The position numbers and the translations under genes were made by a program. The notes beneath the pieces were generated by a model that worked only from the letters and a program-made list of their open reading frames with translations, was not told the DNA's origin and did no database searches. From positions 62,001-126,000 of the forward strand of contig CAKSLQ010000004.1 of NCBI GenBank assembly GCA_934467415.1: DNA of 64,000 nt, given 5' to 3'. This document shows, one piece after another, positions 1 to 9,218 of the stretch; within the stretch, counting starts at the first letter, position 1; every line of letters starts with the position of its first letter. Origin of the DNA: an uncultured Eubacteriales bacterium (GTDB lineage Bacteria > Bacillota > Clostridia > Oscillospirales > CAG-272).

Positions 1-261
1 AAATAGTCCGCCGCAGTCGTCTTCCCCCAGCTTGCCGAGGTCGAGCGCGAAGACGAAGCTGTCATTTTCGCCGTCGAAGCCGCGGTATTCGGGAAAGATC
101 TCGCTGTCGCTGCCGCCGTCCGGCGCAATCGCCATGCGCGGCGAGACCAGCGAAAGGTCGCGCGGAATTTTCAGGGTAATCTCAAGAGTATCTTTTGCAG
201 GAAATGCGCCGGTATTCGAGCGGTCCTTGCCGTCGAGGGTCTTAACGATTTGAATCTGCAT
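1..261 (-). CDS. GH13 alpha-amylase-type protein, N-terminal fragment (cut by window edge)
   Basis: A minus-strand reading frame begins at the ATG at 261 (MQIQIVKTLDGK...) and stays open for 87 codons to the window edge, so the rest of the gene lies outside. An AAGAGG stretch sits about 10 bases upstream. The visible part looks like the beta-sandwich N-terminal domain that precedes the catalytic barrel in GH13 neopullulanase/alpha-amylase-type enzymes, and it contains a DGGSDSEIFPEYRGFDGEND loop. It lies 65 bases downstream of glgP as the last visible gene of the glycogen operon, which fits a glycogen or maltodextrin hydrolase. The family call rests on context and on general resemblance, since no catalytic residue is visible. 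Confidence 0.55.
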   Translation of the reverse strand, partial: MQIQIVKTLDGKDRSNTGAFPAKDTLEITLKIPRDLSLVSPRMAIAPDGGSDSEIFPEYRGFDGENDSFVFALDLGKLGEDDCGGLF

Positions 262-285
262 AAAAAGCCTCTTATTCCGCGAGAA

Positions 286-311
286 CCGTGCCGCAGATTT
301 CTGCGGCACGG
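286..311 (-). other. Strong intercistronic hairpin between glgP and the GH13 gene
   Basis: A perfect 12-bp inverted repeat (CCGTGCCGCAGA, 2-nt gap, TCTGCGGCACGG) fills the glgP-GH13 gap. On the minus strand it is followed by TTCTCG rather than a clean T-run. It is therefore more likely an mRNA processing, stabilising or partial-attenuation hairpin than a full terminator. Confidence 0.6.
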
Positions 312-326
312 CAGCGGTTGATTTGA

Positions 327-2762
327 TTATTTGCCGAGCTTGACTTTGTTCAGATGCCAGATGCGCTGCGCGTATTCCTCAATGCTGCGGTCGGCGGCAA
401 ACTCGCCCGCGCCCGCAATGTTGTTGATGGACATCCTGTTCCAGAGCTTCTTGTTCGGGTAGAGCGAGAGCGCATGGTCGTGCATCGACTTGTAGGACTC
501 GAAGTCCGCCAGGCACATATACGGGTCGGCCACGCCGCTTGCCGCGATGAGGTAGTCGGCAATGTTTTTGAAGCTCTCGCCCGCGAAGCCGACCGACAGA
601 CGGTCGATCGTGCGGCGGAGTGCCGCGCTTCTGTGATAGTAGTCGGCGGCGCGGTAGCCCTTCGTCCACAGGTCGTCCACCTCACCACAGTTGAGGCCGA
701 AGATGAACATATTGTCCTTGCCGGCCTTGGCGAGCATCTCGATGTTTGCGCCGTCCAGCGTGCCGATTGTCAGCGCGCCGTTGATCATCAGCTTCATGCA
801 GCCCGTGCCGCTGGCCTCCTTGCCGGCAAGCGAGATCTGCTCGCTGATTTCGGCAGCGGGAATGAGCGCCTCCGCCATGCTGACGCTGTAGTTTTCGAGG
901 AAGACCACGCGCAGCTTTTCACGGATGATCGGGTCGCTCTCGATCTCCTTGCCGAGCAGGCAGATCAGCTTGATGATCTGCTTGGCCATGTCGTAGCCGG
1001 GCGCTGCCTTTGCACCGAACAGGTAGGTCTGCGGTACGATGTCGAGGTTCGGATTCTCGCGCAGATCGAGATAGGTGTTGATGATGTTCAGCGCGTTGAG
1101 CAGCTGGCGCTTGTACTCGTGCAGACGCTTGATCTGCACGTCGAAAACCGAGTTCGGGTCGATGATCTGGCCGGTCGTCTCACGCAGGTGGTTGGCGAAG
1201 GCGACCTTGTTGCCGTGCTTGATCTCGCCGAGGCGGGTGAGTACGCTTTCGTCGTTTTCAAATTTGCGGAAGTCCTCGAGGTGTTCCGGCTGATGGCGGT
1301 AAGCATCGCCGATACATTCCTCGATCAGGGAGGACAGCGCGGGGTTTGAATAGCAGAGCCAGCGGCGGTGTGCAATGCCGTTGGTCACATTGGTGAAGCG
1401 GTCGGGGTACATCTTGTAGAAGTCCTTGAACACCGAGTTCACGAGGATCTCGGAGTGGATCTTCGACACGCCGTTGATCGCGTGCGAGCCGACGACCGCC
1501 AGATTTGCCATGCGGACTCTGCCGCCGGACAGGATGGAGACGCCGGTGATCTTGTCCCAGTTGGAGGGGAAGTGCTGCCATGCCTCCTTGCAGAAGCGCT
1601 CGTTGATCTCCTTGATGATCATGTGCATACGCGGCAGCGTCAGCGTGAAGAGCTGCTCGTCCCAGGTCTCCAGCGCCTCGGGCAGGACGGTGTGGTTGGT
1701 GTAGGACACCGTGTTCACCACCGTGTGCCATGCGTCCTCCCACGAATAGTGGTAGTCGTCCAGCAGGATGCGCATCAGCTCGGGAATGCAGAGTGCGGGA
1801 TGCGTATCGTTGATGTGGATGGCGACCTTGTCGGAGAAGTTTGCCAATGTGCCGTATACCGAGAGATGGTCGCGGATGATGCTCTGCACCGACGCGCTGA
1901 CGAGGAAGTACTGCTGCTTCAGGCGCAGCAGCTTGCCCTCGGTGTGGTTGTCGGAGGGGTAGAGCACCTTGGAGATGGTCTCCGCCTTGGTGCTTTCCTC
2001 CAGTGCCTGTGCATACTGTCCCTGCGTGAACAGCGACATGTTGAAGTTGGTGATGTCGCGCGCGCGCCACAGACGCAGGCGGCTGACCGCGTCGCAGTCC
2101 GCGCCCGAGATCATCATGTCGTAGGGAACCGCCTCGACTTCGTCGCAATCCTTATAGCCGATGTTGCAGTGCCCCTCCGACCACTCCTCCACGACCTGCC
2201 CGCCGAAGCGGACGCGGAACGTGCGGTCGGTGCGGGGAACCAGCCAGACCTCGCCGCCGGGCAGCCAGATGTCGGGAAGCTCGACCTGAAGCCCGTCAAT
2301 GATCTTCTGCTTGAACAGACCGTACTCGTAGCAGATGGAGAAGCCGGTCGCCGGGTAGTCCAGCGAGGCGAGCGAGTCCATAAAGCAGGCGGCCAGTCTG
2401 CCGAGACCGCCGTTGCCGAGGCCGGCGTCCGGCTCCAGCTCATAAAGATCATTGATGTTGAAGCCGAAATGCTTCAGTGCCAGGCGGTATTCATCCACAA
2501 CGCCGAGGTTGTGGAGGTTGGTCTTGAGCGATCTGCCCAGCAGAAATTCCATGCACATATAGTACACACGCTTGGAGCCGGTCTTGTTGACCTGCTCCTT
2601 GAAAAGCTTGCGCTTTTCGGTGAGCGTGTCCTTGACGGTCATGGCTGCCGCCTTGTACATCTGCTCGGGGGAGGCTTCCTTCGGCGTGCAGCCGAAGTAG
2701 CGCGAGAGCTTGCTTTCGAGCTTTTCCTCCACGGCTTTGACTTCTTTGGAATTGCTGTTCAT
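327..2762 (-). CDS. glgP: Glycogen/alpha-glucan phosphorylase
   Basis: This 811-residue enzyme cleaves glycogen by phosphorolysis to release glucose 1-phosphate in the cytoplasm. Its length matches the GT35 phosphorylase family. The pyridoxal-phosphate site is visible as EASGTGCMKLM, with the PLP-binding lysine at about residue 657, followed by NGALTIGTLDGAN. The family signature allows a variable residue where Cys stands before Met-Lys. GNGGLGRLAACF near residue 110-120 is another hallmark. The start ATG is preceded by AAGGAG. It lies 19 bases downstream of glgA in the same operon, so synthesis and breakdown genes are transcribed together. Confidence 0.97.
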   Translation of the reverse strand: MNSNSKEVKAVEEKLESKLSRYFGCTPKEASPEQMYKAAAMTVKDTLTEKRKLFKEQVNKTGSKRVYYMCMEFLLGRSLKTNLHNLGVVDEYRLALKHFGFNINDLYELEPDAGLGNGGLGRLAACFMDSLASLDYPATGFSICYEYGLFKQKIIDGLQVELPDIWLPGGEVWLVPRTDRTFRVRFGGQVVEEWSEGHCNIGYKDCDEVEAVPYDMMISGADCDAVSRLRLWRARDITNFNMSLFTQGQYAQALEESTKAETISKVLYPSDNHTEGKLLRLKQQYFLVSASVQSIIRDHLSVYGTLANFSDKVAIHINDTHPALCIPELMRILLDDYHYSWEDAWHTVVNTVSYTNHTVLPEALETWDEQLFTLTLPRMHMIIKEINERFCKEAWQHFPSNWDKITGVSILSGGRVRMANLAVVGSHAINGVSKIHSEILVNSVFKDFYKMYPDRFTNVTNGIAHRRWLCYSNPALSSLIEECIGDAYRHQPEHLEDFRKFENDESVLTRLGEIKHGNKVAFANHLRETTGQIIDPNSVFDVQIKRLHEYKRQLLNALNIINTYLDLRENPNLDIVPQTYLFGAKAAPGYDMAKQIIKLICLLGKEIESDPIIREKLRVVFLENYSVSMAEALIPAAEISEQISLAGKEASGTGCMKLMINGALTIGTLDGANIEMLAKAGKDNMFIFGLNCGEVDDLWTKGYRAADYYHRSAALRRTIDRLSVGFAGESFKNIADYLIAASGVADPYMCLADFESYKSMHDHALSLYPNKKLWNRMSINNIAGAGEFAADRSIEEYAQRIWHLNKVKLGK

Positions 2763-2781
2763 GTCTTGGGGTTCTCCTTAG

Positions 2782-4227
2782 TTAAAAAAGTTCATCATAC
2801 ATTTGCATGTATTTTTTCGCCGACGCTCCCCAGGAGAAGTCGGTTTTCATGATTTTCATCACGAGCCTGCGGCGCTTTTCCGGATCATGCCACAGGGCGA
2901 TGGCGGCATTTGTGCGCTCCAGCAGCTCGTCTGCATTGTAGTTGGCAAAGGTGAAGCCGTTGCCGTGGATCTCGCCGTCCTCGGTCTCGTAGTAGCCCTT
3001 GATGGAGTCAAACAGGCCGCCGGTCTCGCGGACGACCGGGATCGCGCCGTAGCGCGAGGCGATCATCTGCGAAAGGCCGCAGGGCTCGCTCTTCGAGGGC
3101 ATGAGGAAGATGTCGCAGGCGGCATAGATGCGGCGCGACATGTCGCGGTTGTACAGGATCAGGCTGCGCACCTTGTCCCGGTGGCGGTTTTCGAGGTCGC
3201 GCATGTAGCTCTCATAGCCCGCGTCGCCCATGCCGAGGATGACGAGCTGGATGTCGTTTTCCAGCAGGCGCTCCGCGATCGCGCAGAACAGGTCAAGCCC
3301 CTTGTGCGCGACGAGACGCGAGATCAGCGCCACGACCGGCACATCCGCGCGGACGGGCAGGGCAAGCTCGCTTTGCAGCGCCTTCTTGTCCTCAACCTTC
3401 TTCGCGGGCGCCTTCGCCGAATAGTGTGCCGGAATGACCGGGTCGGTCGCCGGGTCGTACAGCTCGTAGTCGATGCCGTTGAGGATGCCGCGCAGCTTTG
3501 CCTGCTCCTTGAGCAGCTCATAGTGCAGGCCGTGCGCAAAGTAGGGCGTTTTGATCTCGGCCGCATAGGTGGGGCTGACCGTGGAGACCAGGTCGCAGCA
3601 TTCGATCGCGGCTTTCATCAGGTTGATGCAGCCGTCGTAACACATCGTGCCGAGATGCTCCGAGCCGAGGCCGAAGACGCCGCCGAGAATATAGGGGTCA
3701 TACTGCCCCTGATACTCGATGTTGTGAATGGTGAAGACCGAGCGGATCTGATTGTACCGCCAGTCGCTCTTATATTTCAGCTTGAGGTAGACCACGGAGA
3801 GCGCCGCCTGCCAGTCGTGCGCATGCAGGACGTCCGGCACAAAGTCAATGTGCGGCAGGACGTTCAGCACCGCCTCACAGAAGTAGGCAAAGCGCTCGCC
3901 GTCGTCGAAATGCCCGTAGAGACTGCCGCCGCGGCCGAAGTACTGCTCGTTGTCCACGAAGTAGTAGATAATGCCCTTGCAGCGGAGCATCCGGATGCCG
4001 ACGTACAGCTGCCGCCAGCCGAGAAAGACGGTTCCCTCATATATTGTTTCCATTTCCGCGCGAAAATTTTCACCGATCGCGCGGTAAAGCGGCATGATGA
4101 CGCGGACGTCCACATCCTTGCCGCCGCACTTCTGAATTTCCGCGGGCAGAGAGCCGAGCACATCGCCGAGGCCGCCGGTCGCGGCGAAGGGCAGCGCCTC
4201 CGCGCCGACAAAGAGGATTTTTCTCAT
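2782..4227 (-). CDS. glgA: Glycogen synthase (ADP-glucose type)
   Basis: This 481-residue GT5 enzyme extends alpha-1,4-glucan chains from ADP-glucose. The N terminus reads MRKILFVGAEALPFAATGGLGDVLGSLP. The C-terminal Rossmann half carries LISRLVAHKGLDL and PSKSEPCGLSQMIASRYG, the nucleotide-sugar site with the catalytic Glu of the E-x7-E type motif. In well-studied GlgA proteins the N-terminal loop is K-T-G-G-L with a Lys that contacts ADP-glucose. Here that position is Ala (residue 16), which may mark a separate clostridial GlgA type. The start codon overlaps the glgD stop by 4 bases (ATGA), indicating translational coupling. Confidence 0.95.
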   Translation of the reverse strand: MRKILFVGAEALPFAATGGLGDVLGSLPAEIQKCGGKDVDVRVIMPLYRAIGENFRAEMETIYEGTVFLGWRQLYVGIRMLRCKGIIYYFVDNEQYFGRGGSLYGHFDDGERFAYFCEAVLNVLPHIDFVPDVLHAHDWQAALSVVYLKLKYKSDWRYNQIRSVFTIHNIEYQGQYDPYILGGVFGLGSEHLGTMCYDGCINLMKAAIECCDLVSTVSPTYAAEIKTPYFAHGLHYELLKEQAKLRGILNGIDYELYDPATDPVIPAHYSAKAPAKKVEDKKALQSELALPVRADVPVVALISRLVAHKGLDLFCAIAERLLENDIQLVILGMGDAGYESYMRDLENRHRDKVRSLILYNRDMSRRIYAACDIFLMPSKSEPCGLSQMIASRYGAIPVVRETGGLFDSIKGYYETEDGEIHGNGFTFANYNADELLERTNAAIALWHDPEKRRRLVMKIMKTDFSWGASAKKYMQMYDELF

Positions 4228-5357
4228 ATGATGACTCCTTTATCAATGTAGAACGGCATGGAATCGTGCCCGGACAGCGTCCTGCCGTCGCGGATCACGA
4301 CGTTCTTGTCGGTGATGACGCAGTTGAGCGAGACGTTCTTGCTGACGATGGTGTCCTGCATGAGAATAGAGTTCCTGACCACCGAGCCGCGCGCCACATG
4401 CACGCCGCGGAAGATGATGGAGTCTTCGACATCGCCCTCGATCACGCAGCCGTCCGCGATCAGCGAATTGCTGGCGCGCGCGCCCTCGAGATACCGCGTC
4501 GGCGTCGAACTGCGCACCTTGGTGTAGACCGGATGGTAGGGGACGTCGAAGAGCGCCTTGCGCACGTCGGGGCGCAGCACGTCCATGTTGCAGGCGAAGT
4601 AGGAGGCCAGCGAGTTGATGGTGGCCGAATAGCCGTCAAAATTGTAGATGTAGTAGTCCGCGTGCATCAGATTCTTCGCGATGATGTCGTGATAGAAGCT
4701 CTTGTAGCCGTGCGCAATGGAGTCCCGGATGATGTCGAGCAGGTAGGAGCGGCGCAGGACGAAAATGTTCATGGAAACGTTGTGATAGCCGTCGTCCGAT
4801 GCGGTATGTTGGGAGATGTCGTCGATGCGGCCGAGCAGGTCGGCGTCCACGAGGATCTCCTTGCCGATGCCCTCGTCCGTGACCTTTTTGCGGTGCGTGA
4901 CCAGCGTAATGTCGGCGCGGGTCTCGATATGACGGTCGAGAATCTTCTGATAGTCGATCGTGCAGACGCGGTCGCAGTCGGTCATGACGACATACTCCTC
5001 GCTTGAGCGTGAGATGAAGTTGAGCGTACCCTTGAGCAGCTCAAGGCGCGTGGTGTAGAGCGAGTCGCTCTTGGTGGAGTCGTAGGCGGTGATGAACGGC
5101 GGAAGCAGCTTGATGCCGCCGCTGCGGCGGGCGAGATCCCAGTCCTTGCCCGTGCCGATGTGATCCATCAGCGATTGATAGTTGTAGTTGGTGATCACGC
5201 CGACCTTGGTGATGTCCGAGTTGACCATGTTGGACAGCTCAAAGTCGATCATGCGGTATCTGCCGCAGAACGGGATCGAGGCGATTGCGCGGCGGCGGGT
5301 CAGTTCGGGAACCACATAGTCGTGGATATTGGAAAAGATAATACCGATAGCGTTCAT
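4224..5357 (-). CDS. glgD: Glucose-1-phosphate adenylyltransferase subunit GlgD (regulatory)
   Basis: This 377-residue protein is the partner of GlgC in the ADP-glucose pyrophosphorylase of Firmicutes. The N terminus (MNAIGIIFSNIHDYVVPELT) lacks the glycine-rich GGGxGxRL nucleotide loop of the catalytic subunit, while GRYRMIDFELSNMVNSDI and the C-terminal left-handed beta-helix repeats (VIEGDVEDSIIFRGVHVARG) are retained. This is the usual GlgD pattern of a non-catalytic or weakly catalytic modulatory subunit. It sits 12 bases downstream of glgC and overlaps glgA by 4 bases, so the two subunits should be made together. Confidence 0.95.
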   Translation of the reverse strand: MNAIGIIFSNIHDYVVPELTRRRAIASIPFCGRYRMIDFELSNMVNSDITKVGVITNYNYQSLMDHIGTGKDWDLARRSGGIKLLPPFITAYDSTKSDSLYTTRLELLKGTLNFISRSSEEYVVMTDCDRVCTIDYQKILDRHIETRADITLVTHRKKVTDEGIGKEILVDADLLGRIDDISQHTASDDGYHNVSMNIFVLRRSYLLDIIRDSIAHGYKSFYHDIIAKNLMHADYYIYNFDGYSATINSLASYFACNMDVLRPDVRKALFDVPYHPVYTKVRSSTPTRYLEGARASNSLIADGCVIEGDVEDSIIFRGVHVARGSVVRNSILMQDTIVSKNVSLNCVITDKNVVIRDGRTLSGHDSMPFYIDKGVII

Positions 5358-5369
5358 GTCCGTTCCTCC

Positions 5370-6557
5370 TTATTCCGAGATCATGGCGCCGGCTTCCACC
5401 GTCGCACCGGCTTCCACCGTGCAGCCGTTGCCGATGACGGCAATGCCCTTGGCGGTCTCCTTGGCTTCGCCGACTTTTACGCCGGCCTCGAGCGTGATGT
5501 TCTCGTCGAGAATGGCATAGTTGACACTTGCATCCTTGCCGATGTGGGTGTTGGCCATAATGACGCTGTCCATGACGACCGCCCCCTCCTCGACGACGAC
5601 ATCGTTCGAGAGCACCGAGCGGATGACCGTGCCGTAGATCTCACAGCCCTCGGTGATGATGGAGTCCGAGATCACGGCGTCCCTGCCGACATACTGCGGC
5701 GGGCTGACCGAGGAGCGGGAGTAGATTCTGCCCTTCGACTCCTCGTTCATCGAGAATTTCGGGTCCTCGCCGAGCAGATCCATGTTGGCGCTCCATAGGC
5801 TGTCGATCGTGCCGACGTCCTTCCAGTAGCCTTCGAAGGCGTAGGCAAACATGCGTTCGCCCGCCGCCAGCATGGCGGGGATGATGTTCTTGCCGAAGTC
5901 GTTTGCGGAATTCGGGTCGGCCTCGTCCGCGATCAGGTATTCAAACAGCTTCTTCTTGTTGAAGATGTAAATGCCCATCGAGGCCTTGGTTGAATCGGGA
6001 TTTTTCGGCTTCTCGGTGAACTTGTAGATCTGCCCGCCCTCGTGCGTGGTCAGGATGCCGAAGCGGCTGGCCTCCTTCAGCGGGACCTCCAGCACCGCGA
6101 TGGTGCAGTCTGCGTCTTTCTTCTTGTGGTAGCGCAGCATGTCCGCGTAGTCCATGCGGTAGATGTGGTCGCCCGAGAGGATGATGACGTATTCGGGGTC
6201 ATACTGGTCGATGAACGCCATGTTCTGATAGATGGCGTTTGCCGTGCCCTTGTACCAGTCCGCCTTTTTCTGCCCTTGGTAGGGCGGGAGGATCTTGACG
6301 CCGCCGTAGGTGCGGTCGAGATCCCACGGCAGGCCGTTGCCGACGTAATCGTTCAGCATCAGCGGCTGATACTGCGTCAGCACACCGACCGTGTCGATGC
6401 CGGAATTGATGCAGTTGGAAAGCGGAAAGTCGATGATGCGGTATTTGCCCCCGAACGTGACTGCGGGCTTTGCGGTGGATTTCGTCAGTGCGTACAGACG
6501 GGAACCCTGACCGCCGGCAAGAAGCATGGCGACACATTCTTTTCTTTTTTTGTTCAT
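5370..6557 (-). CDS. glgC: Glucose-1-phosphate adenylyltransferase, catalytic subunit
   Basis: This 395-residue enzyme makes ADP-glucose from ATP and glucose 1-phosphate, the committed step of bacterial glycogen synthesis. The nucleotide loop LAGGQGSRLYALT and KPAVTFGGKYRIIDFPLSNC are intact. IILSGDHIYRMDY carries the catalytic Asp, and KFTEKPKNPDS matches the sugar-phosphate loop. The C-terminal third is a hexapeptide beta-helix. The start is preceded by GGAGGTACG on the minus strand. It lies between glgB and glgD and pairs with GlgD. Confidence 0.96.
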   Translation of the reverse strand: MNKKRKECVAMLLAGGQGSRLYALTKSTAKPAVTFGGKYRIIDFPLSNCINSGIDTVGVLTQYQPLMLNDYVGNGLPWDLDRTYGGVKILPPYQGQKKADWYKGTANAIYQNMAFIDQYDPEYVIILSGDHIYRMDYADMLRYHKKKDADCTIAVLEVPLKEASRFGILTTHEGGQIYKFTEKPKNPDSTKASMGIYIFNKKKLFEYLIADEADPNSANDFGKNIIPAMLAAGERMFAYAFEGYWKDVGTIDSLWSANMDLLGEDPKFSMNEESKGRIYSRSSVSPPQYVGRDAVISDSIITEGCEIYGTVIRSVLSNDVVVEEGAVVMDSVIMANTHIGKDASVNYAILDENITLEAGVKVGEAKETAKGIAVIGNGCTVEAGATVEAGAMISE

Positions 6558-6620
6558 AGTATCCGTACCTCCGAAAAAATTTTAACGCCGGAACATGCCT
6601 GTGTTTTTGCGATGGCTTGG

Positions 6621-8510
6621 TTACTGCTTGGTTTTTTCGCTTTTTGCAATGGCTTTTTCTTTCAGGATGACCGCGCCGAGCGCCGGCAGGTCGATGCTGA
6701 CGGTCGATGAGCCGTCCTTTTGCTTCTTTGCGCGGAATGCGCCGGTCGTCCTTTTGTAGCCGCCGTACTTCTCGTCCGAGGAATCGAGCAGCATGGAGTA
6801 GCTTGTGCGCGCGGGGACATGCAGAATGTGACCCGGGCGCTCGACGGGCGTGAAGTTGACCACGGTGAGCAGGGCGTCGCCCGCACGGTTCTTGCGGCGG
6901 ATGGCGATGATGCTCTCGTCGGCGTTGTCCACCTCGACCCATTCAAAGCCGTCCCAGCTGTCGTCCGCCTCCCAGAGCTCGCTGTGCGCAAGGTACAGGC
7001 GATTGAGGTCGCGCACAAAGGCGTGCATCTTTTTGTGCTGCTCGTAGTCGAGCAAGAACCACTCGACCTCCTTTTCGTAGTTCCACTCGGTGAACTGCCC
7101 GTTTTCGCAGCCCATGAACAGCAGCTTCTTGCCCGGGTGCGTCATCATGTAGATGAGAAAGGCGCGCATCCCGTCAAACTTCTGCCCGTACAGGCCGGGG
7201 AAGCGGTCGAGCAGCGACTTTTTGCCGTGGACGACCTCGTCGTGCGAGATCGGCAGGACGTAGTATTCCGAGAAGGCGTACATCATCGAAAAGGTGATCT
7301 TCGAATGATTGCCGCGGCGGAAGAGCGGGTCGGTCGAGGCGTAGGCCAGGGCGTCGTTCATCCAGCCCATGTTCCACTTCATGTGGAAGCCGAGGCCGTC
7401 GCCGTCAAAGCGGGTGACGTTTTCCCACGCGGTGGATTCCTCGGCGATCATCAGCACGTCCGGGTAGGCGGCGCGCATGTGGCCGTTGAGCTTTTTGAAG
7501 AAGGCGATCGCCTCCAGCGAGCGGTTTGTGCCGTAGATGTTCGGATGCCACTCGCCCGGCCTCCGGTCGTAGTCGAGGTAGAGCATGGAGGCGACCGCGT
7601 CCACGCGCAGGCCGTCGATGTGGTATTTCTCCGCCCAGTAGACGGCATTGGAGACGAGAAAGCACTGCACCTCGTTGCGGCCGACGTCAAAGCAGCGCGT
7701 GCCCCAGGACTTGTGCTCCATGCGATCCTCGCCCTGAAATTCGTAGAGCGGCGCGCCGTCGAATTCGTACAGCCCGTTTTCATCCTTCGGGAAGTGGGCG
7801 GGGACCCAGTCGAGGATCACGCCGATCCCCGCGCGGTGCGCCGCGTCGATCAGTGCCATGAAGTCGTGCGGCGTGCCGAAGCGCGAGGTCGGCGCATAGT
7901 AGCCGCAGATCTGATAGCCCCACGAGCCGTCAAAGGGATGCTCCGCCACCGGCATCAGCTCGATGTGCGTGTAACCCATGTCGCGGACGTAGGGAACAAG
8001 CTCGTCGGCAAGCTGACGGTAGGTGTAGAAGCTGCCGTCGGCATTTTTCTTCCACGAGCCTGCGTGGACCTCGTATATGTTCATCGGGCGGCTGTAGAAA
8101 TCATCCTTATGTGCAGCGCGCTCGCGCAGCCAGGCGTCGTCCTTCCATTTGTAGCCGTCCAGCTCGCAGAAGACGCTCGCATTGTCCGGGCGAAGCTCCG
8201 TGCAGTAGCCGTAGGGGTCGGTCTTGTAGACCGCATTCCCGTTTCGGACCACCTTGTACTTGTACTTGCTGCCGACCTTGAAGGTCTTGTCCGTGAGCAG
8301 GCAGGTGAAGATGCCGTCGTCCTTCTCCATCGGCACGGATTCATCCCAGCCGTTGAAGTCGCCCACCAGGTAGACCGCGTCGGCGTTCGGCGCCCATACG
8401 CGGAAGCGGATGCCGCCGTCCTCGGTGTGCGCGCCGAGATATTCGTAGGCCTTATAGTTGGTTCCCTGTGCAAAGAGGTATTTTGCAAGATCGCTCTTGT
8501 TTTCTGCCAT
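6621..8510 (-). CDS. glgB: 1,4-alpha-glucan branching enzyme
   Basis: This 629-residue GH13 enzyme makes alpha-1,6 branches in glycogen. An N-terminal CBM48 module (FRVWAPNADAVYLVGDFNGW) precedes the barrel. Catalytic motifs are visible: GLRVDAVASM with nucleophile Asp at about residue 304, MIAEES with the acid Glu at about residue 357, and ISHDEVVHGKKS with the third acidic residue. An upstream in-frame ATG at 8576 exists, but 8510 is preferred because GGAAAGGAT precedes it and the longer form would overlap the upstream gene. It is the second gene of the glycogen operon. Confidence 0.95.
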   Translation of the reverse strand: MAENKSDLAKYLFAQGTNYKAYEYLGAHTEDGGIRFRVWAPNADAVYLVGDFNGWDESVPMEKDDGIFTCLLTDKTFKVGSKYKYKVVRNGNAVYKTDPYGYCTELRPDNASVFCELDGYKWKDDAWLRERAAHKDDFYSRPMNIYEVHAGSWKKNADGSFYTYRQLADELVPYVRDMGYTHIELMPVAEHPFDGSWGYQICGYYAPTSRFGTPHDFMALIDAAHRAGIGVILDWVPAHFPKDENGLYEFDGAPLYEFQGEDRMEHKSWGTRCFDVGRNEVQCFLVSNAVYWAEKYHIDGLRVDAVASMLYLDYDRRPGEWHPNIYGTNRSLEAIAFFKKLNGHMRAAYPDVLMIAEESTAWENVTRFDGDGLGFHMKWNMGWMNDALAYASTDPLFRRGNHSKITFSMMYAFSEYYVLPISHDEVVHGKKSLLDRFPGLYGQKFDGMRAFLIYMMTHPGKKLLFMGCENGQFTEWNYEKEVEWFLLDYEQHKKMHAFVRDLNRLYLAHSELWEADDSWDGFEWVEVDNADESIIAIRRKNRAGDALLTVVNFTPVERPGHILHVPARTSYSMLLDSSDEKYGGYKRTTGAFRAKKQKDGSSTVSIDLPALGAVILKEKAIAKSEKTKQ

Positions 8511-8544
8511 TCCGTTATCCTTTCCCCGCGCGGCGCGGGATGTT

Positions 8545-9003
8545 TTATTCGTCTTTGCCGATGCGGACGGCGGCAATCGCCGCTTTCAGCTTTTTCGCCA
8601 TCTCTTTCCGCGTGCAGTCGGGGCGGACCTCGATGACCGCCTCGCCGAGGGCAAAGCCGTCTCCCGTGTTTTTCGCCGGGGTGAAGGCAAATCCTTCGTT
8701 TTCTTCATAGAAGCCGACCAGCAGCCCGAGATTGCGGATCGCTTCCTTGTAGGACTTTGCCTTGAGGTAGGTCTGGATGCTCGTCGGCTTGTCGTCCTTG
8801 GCCGCCTCGCTGCCGCAGCAGTCGAAGACGCGGTTGACAAATTCGCAGAGCATCTCGTCGGTGTAGCCCGGCATCAGAAGAAACAGGCGGTCGATGGGGC
8901 GCATCCCGTATTTTTCCGAGGGGCCGAACGGCGCACCGTAGAGGGCGCCGGATCTGTCGAGATAAAGGTTGATGATTTTGCGATCCGAGGCTTTTTCGTT
9001 CAT
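8545..9003 (-). CDS. Uncharacterised protein, first gene of glycogen operon
   Basis: I do not recognise this 152-residue protein. It is soluble, has no signal peptide or membrane segment, and is mixed alpha/beta with a Lys/Arg-rich C-terminal helix (RKEMAKKLKAAIAAVR). An ATG at 9036 is possible, but it coincides with the predicted transcription start. The ATG at 9003 has GGAG seven bases upstream and is preferred. It is followed after 34 bases by glgB and shares the promoter at 9042-9050. Its position as leader gene of a complete glycogen operon suggests a role in glycogen regulation or granule handling, which is inference only. Confidence 0.75.
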   Translation of the reverse strand: MNEKASDRKIINLYLDRSGALYGAPFGPSEKYGMRPIDRLFLLMPGYTDEMLCEFVNRVFDCCGSEAAKDDKPTSIQTYLKAKSYKEAIRNLGLLVGFYEENEGFAFTPAKNTGDGFALGEAVIEVRPDCTRKEMAKKLKAAIAAVRIGKDE

Positions 9004-9041
9004 GTCGGTTCTCCGGTTGAAGATAGTATTATTCATCTTTT

Positions 9042-9050
9042 ATTATAGCA
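9042..9050 (-). promoter_or_regulatory. Extended -10 promoter of the glycogen operon
   Basis: The minus strand carries TGCTATAAT, a perfect extended -10 hexamer, just upstream of the first glycogen-operon gene. No convincing -35 is present, which extended -10 promoters can tolerate. The transcription start would fall near 9035, giving a leader of about 30 bases. Confidence 0.6.
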
Positions 9051-9218
9051 TATCTGACAGGCGAAAAACACCTGTTTTTATATAATTTTTTATGCAAATT
9101 CAACTTTCTTTGCCGCTTTGCGGGGGCAAAAGGCGCGCACGGCGGAGCGCACCGCAAGCGCGTTTGTTTTTCAGAACGACCGCGTTTAGAAAAACGGACG
9201 AATCGCCGCCGCGCACCG

